64,000 nucleotides of DNA from CAVXXB01 sp963765585 (GTDB lineage Bacteria; Calditrichota; Calditrichia; JAJRVZ01). Positions 44,507 through 52,302 of this stretch are shown piece after piece. Each line of letters starts with the position of its first letter. Within the stretch, counting starts at the first letter, position 1. The notes under the pieces were generated by a model that saw nothing but the letters and a program-made list of their open reading frames with translations, had not been told where the DNA came from and made no database searches. A program made the translations under genes and the position numbers. The DNA is taken from NCBI GenBank assembly GCA_963765585.1, contig CAVXXB010000001.1:310001-374000 (forward strand), written 5' to 3'.

Positions 44507-45862
44507 ATGGATACGATAGAATTTGGACCCAGTGAAGGCTTATCGTATAACCCGAACGAAGCTAAGTATTGGGACAAAAATGCCCTGAAAAAAGAGATTG
44601 ACCGCACATTTGAATTATGTCATAGCTGCCGGATGTGCTTCAAATATTGTGATGCGTTTCCTGCCATATTTAATTTTATCGACAATGATAAAATTAATGT
44701 TCCTGATTTTACAGATGAGCAAATTGATAAAGTATCAGAGGAATGTTTTCAGTGTAAGATTTGCTATTTTAAGTGTCCCTATACCAAAGATGATAATCAC
44801 GAGTTTGATTTAGATTTTCCCCGACTTATAATGCGGTATAATGCGATTAAGGCAAAAGAAAAAGGTGTTCCACTGCGTGATAAACTGCTTGGAAATCCGG
44901 ACTTGATTGGAAAACTAGGATGTGCGACATCCGGTCTGGCTAACTGGGCCAATAATTCCGGAATAAACCGCGTCATAATGGAAAAGGTGGCCGGAATTCA
45001 TCGTGAGAAAAAACTACCACAATTCGCGTCCGTCACATTTCAGGCATGGTTTCAAAAAAACCATAAAGAATATGCTGTACCGGATGATCAGGTACAGGAC
45101 AATGTAATTTTATTTCATACCTGCTTTGGTAATTATAATAATCCCGACATTGCAAAGGATGCTCTGTATGTACTGTGGAAGAATAATATAAATGTGGTAT
45201 TGCCGGAGCTAAACTGTTGCGGTATGCCGGCCATGGAAAGTGGTAATCTTGATTTAGCTACCAGGGAAGCGGAAAGTAACTTCCACACCTTGTTTCCCTA
45301 TATTGAAAAGGGATTTAAAGTGCTGGTATTGAATCCAACCTGCAGCCTGACCATGAAAGATGATTACCCGGTATTGCTGGAAACTAAACATGCCAAGGAA
45401 GACCTGGAAAAATTCAGTGCCGCCATTTTTGATACAAATGAGTATTTGTTTCAATTAAAGCGAGATGAAAAATTTAATCGTGATTTCAAATCAAGTCCGG
45501 GGCGCGTTGCCTATCATATTCCCTGCCATCTCAGAGCACAAAACATTGGATACCGTTCACGGGATATGATGCGGACAATTGGTGAAACGTCTTTTAACCT
45601 GGTAGATGAATGTTGTGGGCACAATGGTACCTGGGCCATGAAGACAGAACACTTTAAGGATTCGATGCGTATCGGGTCTAAAGCCTTTGATAAAATTACA
45701 TCAAAGGAACATGATACCATTGCCTCAGATTGCCCGCTCGCGGCGGTTCAGTTAGAACAGGGCACCGGCGAAGGCGTGTTACATACTATTCAGGTTCTGG
45801 CAAGGGCATATCGTGAGGATGGATTTGAAATAAAGCTTGAGGAATCCGATAAGGAAAAATAA
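44507..45862 (+). CDS. GlpC/HdrD-like iron-sulfur protein with two CCG domains
   Basis: 451 residues. Two [4Fe-4S] motifs near the N-terminus are CHSCRMCFKYC (about 38-48) and CFQCKICYFKCP (about 84-95). Two cysteine-rich CCG domains follow, with LNCCGMPAMESGN and later DECCGHNGTWAM, and FHTCFGNYNNP and IPCHLRAQ as their first cysteines. Such proteins move electrons to or from quinones or thiols, as in anaerobic GlpC and heterodisulfide reductase. No glpA/glpB is present. Its place between rubrerythrin and DUF3501 suggests it feeds electrons to the peroxide reductase; that is inference. Confidence 0.87.
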   Translation: MDTIEFGPSEGLSYNPNEAKYWDKNALKKEIDRTFELCHSCRMCFKYCDAFPAIFNFIDNDKINVPDFTDEQIDKVSEECFQCKICYFKCPYTKDDNHEFDLDFPRLIMRYNAIKAKEKGVPLRDKLLGNPDLIGKLGCATSGLANWANNSGINRVIMEKVAGIHREKKLPQFASVTFQAWFQKNHKEYAVPDDQVQDNVILFHTCFGNYNNPDIAKDALYVLWKNNINVVLPELNCCGMPAMESGNLDLATREAESNFHTLFPYIEKGFKVLVLNPTCSLTMKDDYPVLLETKHAKEDLEKFSAAIFDTNEYLFQLKRDEKFNRDFKSSPGRVAYHIPCHLRAQNIGYRSRDMMRTIGETSFNLVDECCGHNGTWAMKTEHFKDSMRIGSKAFDKITSKEHDTIASDCPLAAVQLEQGTGEGVLHTIQVLARAYREDGFEIKLEESDKEK

Positions 45863-45870
45863 AAATCATT

Positions 45871-45998
45871 ACCACGAAGTGCACGAAGAACACAAAGAAA
45901 ATCTATTTAAATTAAGGACCAGATCTCAATAAGTTCAAGAGTCTTATAAGATAAGGTAATCTTTGGGATCAGGATTTTTCTCTGTGTTCTCTGTGGTG
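45871..45998. repeat. intergenic imperfect inverted repeat (ACCACGAAG class), copy 3
   Basis: The left arm begins ACCACGAAGTGCACGAAGAA at 45871. The right arm TTTTTCTCTGTGTTCTCTGT and onward (45975-45998) is its imperfect reverse complement, ending GTGGT. It spans about 128 bp and occupies most of the gap between the iron-sulfur gene and the DUF3501 gene, inside an otherwise tight module. Confidence 0.65.
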
Positions 45999-46043
45999 AG
46001 AAAAACTGATTGAAATAGCACAAAATACTTACAGAAAGGAATT

Positions 46044-46623
46044 ATGAGGAAAATAGAATTAAAAGATGTGCTGGATTTAACTGCATATGAAAAACAGCGT
46101 CCGGAAGTTCGTGTCCGTATAATGCGGGAGAAAGACAAACGCAGAATACATGTTGGTCCGATGGTAACCTATCTGTTTGAGACCTATGACACCATGTGGT
46201 ACCAGGTGCAGGAAATGACCCGTGCAGAACGCATCGTTTCTGACGAAGGAATTATGGATGAACTAAGCGTATATAATGAATTGGTACCAGAAAAAAATCA
46301 ACTTAGTGCTTCCATGTTAATCGAAATTGATGATATCGATGTAAGAAAATCATTTCTTTCAAAAATTGTTGATTTACCAGACCATACTTACTTGCTGGTT
46401 GGGGATGAGAAAGTGTATGCGGAATTCGACCCCCGCCAGGGCTCGGAAGACAAGCTGAGTTCTGTGCAATATATAAAATATATTTTGACATCAAGCCAGG
46501 CAGAAATGTTTGCCCCGGGTGATAATTAAAATATGCCTTGGATTTGATCACCCCGAATATTCTTACGAGTATGCATTGTCGGAGAATGAAAGAGAGACTT
46601 TGTATAAAGATATGCAGAGCTGA
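46044..46623 (+). CDS. DUF3501 family protein (C-terminus frameshifted)
   Basis: The uninterrupted frame (46044-46529) gives 161 residues with the DUF3501 blocks RIMREKDKRRIHVGPMVTYLFE, MWYQVQEMTRAERI and the ELVPEKNQLSASMLIEI strand. It stops after FAPGDN. Removing one base of the CCCCGGG run at 46513-46519 continues VIIKICLGFDHPEYSYEYAL to a stop at 46621-46623. This resembles the usual family ending with a DHP-Y motif. The family has no known activity. It is repeatedly found beside rubrerythrin and CCG iron-sulfur proteins, which is the context here. Confidence 0.85.
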
Positions 46624-46647
46624 TCAGGTCTTAACTCATATAATCAA

Positions 46648-46690
46648 GGGCTGTTCAGGCATTATTATGGACAGCCTTTTTTATTTTTTT
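46648..46690 (+). terminator. rho-independent terminator of the peroxide module
   Basis: GGCTGTTC at 46649-46656 pairs with GGACAGCC at 46669-46676, followed by a long T-rich run. It lies 25 bp after the restored DUF3501 stop, which supports that stop as the real end of the gene. Confidence 0.85.
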
Positions 46691-46740
46691 TTATATTAGA
46701 CACCTTTTGTTAAATTCCCCCAAGCTGTGGAGGGGAAAGA

Positions 46741-48243
46741 TTGGATTTGATTCGAAAATATCTATGGTTACCGCCGGTTGCGTTAATTCTGATTGCCTTA
46801 TACTATGGGATCGTTACTGATCATACAGAACAGCATTATGGTGTATTTTCTTTATTTCCGGCAATTGTCACGCTGTTTCTCTGTTTTTACACAAAGAATG
46901 TAATTCTGGCGCTGTTTGCCGGTATCGTGGTTGGCGGTTTAATTACAGCCGATTATAATATATTGAATGCGTTTATGTATACCAGCCTGGGAAGCGAACG
47001 CTATGCAAAAATTCTACTGGTATATTTGTGGGCTCTTGGCGGGTTAATAGGAGTTTGGAACCGGAACGGCGGTGCACAGTATTTTGCCATGAAGGTCAGT
47101 GAGAAATTTGTTCATGACCGCAAAACGGCAAAACTGTTTGCATGGTTTATGGGTATTGTCTTTCATCAGGGAGGAACAATAAGCACTGTTCTGACAGGCA
47201 CAACGGTAAAACCTGTAACCGACCGGGAAAAAGTGTCCCACGAAGAACTATCATATATCGTCGACTCCACGGCATCACCGATTGCAACCCTGATTCCGTT
47301 TAATGCCTGGCCGGCATATATTGGAGGTATTGTTGCCATTGAATCGATCTCTCAATATATCCCCGATGAAGAAGTGGGAATATCTTACTTTTTAGCAGCT
47401 ATTCCCTATAATTTTTATGCTATGTTTGCCGTTTTATTTACCTTTTTGCTGGCCATGGATAAATTACCCTTTATCAATAAGCAAATGCTCATGGCAATTA
47501 AACGGGTTCAATCAACCGGTGAGCTGGATCGCCCGGGATCAAAACCCATGTTGAGCAAGGAAATTGAATCGGCCAATGTACCCGATTATTACCGGCCGGC
47601 ACTGATAGATTTCCTGGTTCCGATTGGTACTCTGATAGGTGTCGCAATTGTGCCTTGGATTTTCACAGGTTCTCCAATGATATTCGAGGCTTTTGGCTTA
47701 TCGGTTATTGCAGCGATTGTTCTGACCAAACTGCGCGGAATGAAATTAAATGATATTTTTGGCGGTTTGATTGATGGCATTAAGGGTGTTACCGTTGGTG
47801 CAATCATTCTCGGATTGGCGGTTACCCTTGGGAGTGTTTCCGAAAGACTTGGCACATCACATTTCATTATCGATCTTACCAGAGATTTGATTCTTATTGT
47901 CCCCTATATTTTGCCACCGATGTTATTGTTCATTTGTATGTTTATATCCTTTTCTATCGGCAGCTCCTGGGGAACCTATGCGGTTGTCTTTCCGATAGCA
48001 ATTCCACTGGCATTTTCAATTAGTGACAATCCATTATATATTACATTAAATTTTGCGGCCATTATCGGAGGCTCTGTTTTTGGGGATCAATGTTCACCGA
48101 TTTCAGATACCACAATATTATCGGCAATGGTATCCGGGGCCGATCTTATGGATCATGTGACGACTCAATTACCTCTGGCCATGATTGCCGCCTCATTTGC
48201 GGCCATCTTGTATCTGGCAATCAGTTATGTGATATTTTTATAA
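46741..48243 (+). CDS. Na+/H+ antiporter, NhaC family
   Basis: 500 residues with 11-12 predicted membrane helices. NhaC-type features are ILLVYLWALGGLIGVWNRNGG, the GIVFHQGGTISTVLTGTTVKPV block, VDSTASPIATLIPFNAWPAY and FGDQCSPISDTTILSAMVSG. The start is a TTG preceded by a GGAGGGGAAAGA ribosome site; the next ATG would remove the first helix. It exchanges Na+ for H+ or a small organic acid. Second antiporter system of the window besides the CPA pair. Confidence 0.92.
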   Translation: MDLIRKYLWLPPVALILIALYYGIVTDHTEQHYGVFSLFPAIVTLFLCFYTKNVILALFAGIVVGGLITADYNILNAFMYTSLGSERYAKILLVYLWALGGLIGVWNRNGGAQYFAMKVSEKFVHDRKTAKLFAWFMGIVFHQGGTISTVLTGTTVKPVTDREKVSHEELSYIVDSTASPIATLIPFNAWPAYIGGIVAIESISQYIPDEEVGISYFLAAIPYNFYAMFAVLFTFLLAMDKLPFINKQMLMAIKRVQSTGELDRPGSKPMLSKEIESANVPDYYRPALIDFLVPIGTLIGVAIVPWIFTGSPMIFEAFGLSVIAAIVLTKLRGMKLNDIFGGLIDGIKGVTVGAIILGLAVTLGSVSERLGTSHFIIDLTRDLILIVPYILPPMLLFICMFISFSIGSSWGTYAVVFPIAIPLAFSISDNPLYITLNFAAIIGGSVFGDQCSPISDTTILSAMVSGADLMDHVTTQLPLAMIAASFAAILYLAISYVIFL

Positions 48244-48299
48244 ATTAATTGGCAGTTTCATCCCAATGGCTCGAGATATAAAAAAGTTGGTAAAGAATT

Positions 48300-48370
48300 A
48301 AACCGCGGCGAACAAAGAGAAATGCAATGCTGCTTATAATAAAAATTTACTCTGTGTGCTCTACGGTTAT
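48300..48370. repeat. intergenic imperfect inverted repeat, copy 4
   Basis: AACCGCGGCGAACAAAGAGA from 48301 is imperfectly mirrored by TTTACTCTGTGTGCTCTACG and onward (48346-48370). It is a short form of the same repeat family, 35 bp before the kinase start. Confidence 0.5.
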
Positions 48371-48405
48371 TTTTACACTTCCCGATAAATTCATAGGTAA
48401 GTAAG

Positions 48406-49434
48406 ATGACAAAAATTGTATTAGAAAACCTTAAAGACCTGTACACGAGTTGGAGTAATTCACAGGTTGATAAAATTGAAGAATTACCGGCACATGGATC
48501 ATATCGTAAATATTACAGAATTTATTCCGGCGAGAATACATTTATCGGTGCGCACAATGCCGACAAGGCCGAAAACAAAGCTTTTTTAGGTTTTTCACGA
48601 CAATTTAAATCGGCTGGTATGCCGGTGCCGGAAATATTGGCCGCCGATGAAGATAAAGATATTTACCTGGAGCAGGATCTGGGAGACGAAACACTGTTTT
48701 CCCTGCTCACGGAGATCCGGCAGAAGGAGGGGTTTTCCGATAAAATTGTATCCGTTTACGAAGATGTAGTGCGTCAGTTACCTCATTTTCAGATCGTGGC
48801 GGGAAAGAAGATTGATTATTCTCTTTGTTATCCCAGACATAGTTTTGATAAACAATCGATGATGTGGGATTTGAATTATTTCAAATATTATTTTTTAAAA
48901 CTGGCACAAATTCCGTTTGATGAGCAAAAACTTGAAGATGATTTCCAGGTTTTTACAGACTTTTTGTTAAGCGCAGAGCGGGATTTTTTCCTCTATCGGG
49001 ATTTTCAGTCAAGAAATATAATGTTGGTTGATAAACAGCCATATTTTATTGATTATCAGGGCGGTCGTAAGGGGGCGTTGCAATATGATCTGGCTTCACT
49101 TCTTTATGATGCCAAAGCAGATATTCCACAGGAAATTCGCGAGGCCTTGTTTGAGAAATATTTTGAAACGGCATCTTCTTTGACAAAGATAGATAAAAAT
49201 GTTTTTCTGGAACATTATCATGGATATGTCTTTATCCGTATAATGCAGGCACTGGGTGCCTATGGATTTCGCGGTTTTTATGAAAGAAAAGCACATTTCT
49301 TAAAAAGTGTACCCTATGCAATTCAGAATCTGGAAAACTTATTACACAAGGTGAAGTTACCGATTGAAATTCCGGAACTAACAAATGCATGGAGCAAGCT
49401 GGTTCGGTCAACAAAACTCAGACAGACTGGGTGA
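48406..49434 (+). CDS. AmgK-like sugar kinase (APH family), N-terminal part of a RapZ-C fusion
   Basis: 342-residue frame. The APH/choline-kinase fold has HGSYRKYYRIYS near the start, YLEQDLGDETLF, the catalytic loop YRDFQSRNIML and the metal site IDYQGGRKGALQYDLASLL. Relatives include AmgK, the anomeric MurNAc/GlcNAc kinase. The frame ends in LVRSTKLRQTG. One base earlier it would continue NSDRLGDVALRLTVRIQSFS into the RapZ C-terminal domain at 49435-49834. In Bacteroidota-type genomes these two domains form one protein, so the stop is taken as a single-base error in the A4 run at 49413-49416. Substrate is inferred from the MurU-like neighbour. Confidence 0.87.
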   Translation: MTKIVLENLKDLYTSWSNSQVDKIEELPAHGSYRKYYRIYSGENTFIGAHNADKAENKAFLGFSRQFKSAGMPVPEILAADEDKDIYLEQDLGDETLFSLLTEIRQKEGFSDKIVSVYEDVVRQLPHFQIVAGKKIDYSLCYPRHSFDKQSMMWDLNYFKYYFLKLAQIPFDEQKLEDDFQVFTDFLLSAERDFFLYRDFQSRNIMLVDKQPYFIDYQGGRKGALQYDLASLLYDAKADIPQEIREALFEKYFETASSLTKIDKNVFLEHYHGYVFIRIMQALGAYGFRGFYERKAHFLKSVPYAIQNLENLLHKVKLPIEIPELTNAWSKLVRSTKLRQTG

Positions 49435-49834
49435 TGTTGCGCTGCGATTGACAGTGCGCATACAAAGTTTTTCTTATAAGCGTGGAATTCCATGGGACGA
49501 TCGCGGGCATGGTGGTGGATTTGTGTTTGATTGCCGTTCGTTGCCCAATCCAGGCCGCTATCCCGAGTATGCTAATGTGACCGGGGAAGATCCGGAAGTG
49601 ATTGCATTCTTCTCGGACAAATCTGAAATGGATGTATTTTTGGACCATGCCTTCAAAATGGTCCAGCTGGCAGTCGAGAACTATCAAAGCAGGAATTTTT
49701 CAGATTTAATGGTTGCCTTTGGATGCACCGGTGGACAACACCGCTCGGTGTATTGTGCCTCACAATTAAAGAAGATGATCGAAGACAAATATGATGTATT
49801 AACCATACTTCGACATCGCGAACAGGAATTATAA
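49385..49834 (+). CDS. RapZ C-terminal domain, rest of the kinase fusion
   Basis: The meaningful part starts at about 49417 and runs LTVRIQSFSYKRGIPWDD, GGGFVFDCRSLPNPGRYPEY and FGCTGGQHRSVY, the conserved core of the RapZ C-terminal domain. In enterobacteria that domain binds glucosamine-6-phosphate and the GlmZ/GlmY RNAs. The N-terminal kinase domain of RapZ is absent and replaced by the AmgK-like kinase. The ATG at 49385 lies inside the kinase and gives unrelated residues. If it is nevertheless a separate gene, it overlaps the kinase by 50 bases. Confidence 0.85.
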   Translation: MHGASWFGQQNSDRLGDVALRLTVRIQSFSYKRGIPWDDRGHGGGFVFDCRSLPNPGRYPEYANVTGEDPEVIAFFSDKSEMDVFLDHAFKMVQLAVENYQSRNFSDLMVAFGCTGGQHRSVYCASQLKKMIEDKYDVLTILRHREQEL

Positions 49835-49840
49835 TTAGCA

Positions 49841-50569
49841 ATGAAAGCAATGATCTTTGCAGCCGGTTTGGGCACCCGCTTACGCCCATTAACCGACAAT
49901 CTTCCCAAGGCGCTGGTTCCCGTAATGGGAGAGCCTCTTCTGGCGCATTTGTTGAAAAAATTCCAATCGGAGAATGTTAATGAGATCATAATAAATACTC
50001 ACCATATGGCAGATCAGGTTGAAGCATATCTGGCCAGCAGTCCATTCCCGTCTCTCGATATCACGATTTCCAAAGAAGATCAATTATTGGATACCGGGGG
50101 CGGATTAAAAAAAGCCCGCTGGTTTTTTGATGAGGATGAACCATTCATTGTTCATAATGTGGACATTTTATCTGATATCAATCTATCTTACCTATATGAG
50201 CAGCACCTTCAGGGACAAAGCCTTACAACACTTGCGGTTAAGCAAAGAGAGACCACTCGATACTTATTATTTGACGATAAAGGTACCCTGGTAGGCCGTG
50301 AGGCGGATAATAAAATCATACCAGCAATAGAAAACATCGATGTAAACAATATTCAAAGACTTTCCTTCCTTGGGATCCATGTTATTTCACCGGCATTATT
50401 CCGATTTTTTCCTGAAGAAGAAGTGTTTTCAATTCTAGATTGTTATTTAAATGCTGCCCGGGCCGGAGAAAAGATAGGCTTCTCAATTCCCGATTATAAG
50501 TATTGGTTTGATCTGGGCAAAAAAGAGACCCTGATTGCCGCTGAAGAGGCAATCGGTTCTTCCCAATAA
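49841..50569 (+). CDS. sugar-1-phosphate nucleotidyltransferase (MurU-like)
   Basis: 242 residues. The nucleotidyltransferase signature AAGLGTRLRPLTDNLPKALVPV is at about 7-28, then VHNVDILSDINL with the metal-binding aspartate and a short left-handed C-terminal region. The size and the place next to an AmgK-like kinase match MurU, which makes UDP-MurNAc from MurNAc-1-phosphate. A hexose substrate as in ManC/RfbA relatives cannot be excluded. It lies 6 bp after the RapZ-domain stop. Confidence 0.88.
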   Translation: MKAMIFAAGLGTRLRPLTDNLPKALVPVMGEPLLAHLLKKFQSENVNEIIINTHHMADQVEAYLASSPFPSLDITISKEDQLLDTGGGLKKARWFFDEDEPFIVHNVDILSDINLSYLYEQHLQGQSLTTLAVKQRETTRYLLFDDKGTLVGREADNKIIPAIENIDVNNIQRLSFLGIHVISPALFRFFPEEEVFSILDCYLNAARAGEKIGFSIPDYKYWFDLGKKETLIAAEEAIGSSQ

Positions 50570-50606
50570 TTTGAATGATATATAGAAAGATGAAACAGAG
50601 AAATCT

Positions 50607-50745
50607 CTTTTCTCGCAGAGGCGCAGAGACGCAAAGAAACATAATAGTAATTGGTAATTTGTAATTGGAAAAAGATTTCATTCATTTCTAACTCCTCGTT
50701 CTCAATTACTCATTTAAAAATCTGCATCTTTGTGAGAGATATTTA
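50607..50745. repeat. intergenic repeat (CGCAGAG class), copy 5
   Basis: TCTCGCAGAGGCGCAGAGAC followed by GCAAAG lies at 50611-50636. A weak reverse-complement arm CATCTTTGTGAGAGATATTT starts near 50725. It fills the 209-bp spacer before the P1 peptidase gene. Confidence 0.5.
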
Positions 50746-50778
50746 TGAAATGATTTAACAAATAAAGGATGATTATTC

Positions 50779-51720
50779 GTGTTTGGAAAATTTAAGATCG
50801 GGCATTACACAGATTTGGAAAACGCCACGGGGTGTACAGTTATTTTATGTCCCGAAGACAATGTAGCTTCCTGCTTTGTGGCCGGATCTGCACCCGGCAG
50901 CCGTGAACTGGCACTCCTGGCTCCGGAACGAAAGATTCAATCTGTAAATGCGATTTTCCTGACCGGGGGAAGTGCCTTTGGATTAAATGCCGCGGCAGGC
51001 GTCATGGATTATCTTGAAAAGAATAATATTGGATATGACACCTCTTATGCAAAAATTCCCATTGTTCCGGCGGCGGTGATATATGATTTAAATATAGGCA
51101 GTTCAAAAATTCGGCCGGATGCAGAAAAGGCAATGATGGCCTGCAAGAATGCTGAAAGTGATAATGCACAACAGGGATCGGTTGGTGCCGGAACCGGGGC
51201 TACGGTAGGTAAGTGGCATGGTCTGGATCATAGTATGAAAGCCGGGATTGGAATTGCAAAAATTGAACAGGACAATATTTGGATCGGTGCATTATGTGTT
51301 GTCAATGCTGTAGGAGATATTGTTGAGCAAGATGGTGATATTATTGCCGGGGCCATGAGCGGGTCCGGTACTTTCCTTGCGGGAAAAGATGTGACCACTC
51401 GATGGCAACTTCCCAAGGTTGGGATGAACCAAAACACGGTGTTGTGCGCCGTGATGAGCAATGTTAAAATGAACAAAGTTCAGGCATATAACCTGGCAAA
51501 AAGGGCACAAAACGGCCTGGCCCGGGCTGTTCAACCGGCAAATACGAGTTTTGATGGAGATGTCATTTTTTCAGTATCATCAAACGAGATTGATGCGGAT
51601 ATTGAATATTTGTTTGAAGCAGGCGCCGAAGCCGTCCGGCGTGCTATTATTAATTCTGTAAAATTTGCAGATTCGGTTGCCGGAATTCCTGCCCGTAACA
51701 GCATGGATGGATTTAAATGA
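50779..51720 (+). CDS. P1-family (DmpA/S58) aminopeptidase
   Basis: 313 residues. The family blocks are FLTGGSAFGLNAAAGVMDYLE, VGAGTGATVGKW and the auto-processing site N219-T220 (QNTVLCAVMSN), where threonine would become the N-terminal nucleophile after self-cleavage. GTG start with an AAAGGATG site. DmpA-type enzymes remove N-terminal D- or beta-amino acids. No signal peptide, so cytosolic. It overlaps the next gene by 4 bases (ATGA). Confidence 0.9.
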   Translation: MFGKFKIGHYTDLENATGCTVILCPEDNVASCFVAGSAPGSRELALLAPERKIQSVNAIFLTGGSAFGLNAAAGVMDYLEKNNIGYDTSYAKIPIVPAAVIYDLNIGSSKIRPDAEKAMMACKNAESDNAQQGSVGAGTGATVGKWHGLDHSMKAGIGIAKIEQDNIWIGALCVVNAVGDIVEQDGDIIAGAMSGSGTFLAGKDVTTRWQLPKVGMNQNTVLCAVMSNVKMNKVQAYNLAKRAQNGLARAVQPANTSFDGDVIFSVSSNEIDADIEYLFEAGAEAVRRAIINSVKFADSVAGIPARNSMDGFK

Positions 51721-52302
51721 TAGATGCGTTTCTTGAAGTTTTTTCTATTCTCAATACTCAAATTATATTACTCACCGCACTTCTCTTTTTTATCGGATAT
51801 GTACTGGCTCCCACTGTTTACTATAAAAAGGTAAGCTGGCTGACGGCCTATCCGTTTTTTATGATTGATCTGATGGATAAGTATTTTAAAAAAGAATGGC
51901 CGGGATGGGTAATTTTTATAGTAATTCTGGGACTGAACAGTTTCTCTTTGTTCCTGAATCTTCTTTCCGGCTGGTTGTATGTTGTACCATATGTTCTGAT
52001 AATATACACCGGTTTGAATATTGGCGTGATCATGTATCATACTTTAGAGGGCCGGTTTTATTATGCCAGCTTGTTTAATCCCGTTGCACTGCTTGAACTA
52101 CCGGCCGCATGGATCAGTATTACAATGGCGATCCAATTTAGCTTGAATCAAATGGTGGGCGAACCAATTTTTGCGGATGTTTCTTTTGGTCAGTATGTAT
52201 TATTTTTTGTACATACAATAATACCCTATATTAATTGTAGCAGCTATCATAGAGACCGCATTAATATTGGTTGCCAGAAGGCATGAAAAAGAAGAAGATT
52301 AG
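51717..52302 (+). CDS. SpoIIM/DUF95-like membrane protein (C-terminus frameshifted)
   Basis: The frame to 52286 gives 189 residues with five predicted helices and the SpoIIM-like segment FNPVALLELPAAWISITMAI. After IIPY it reads INCSSYHRDRINIG, which is not membrane-like. Dropping one C at 52224-52226 restores a final helix (IIPILIVAAIIETALILVAR) and a charged tail, stopping at 52300-52302. SpoIIM relatives are widespread in non-sporulating bacteria with unknown function. Its end overlaps the convergent ABC permease stop. Confidence 0.6.
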
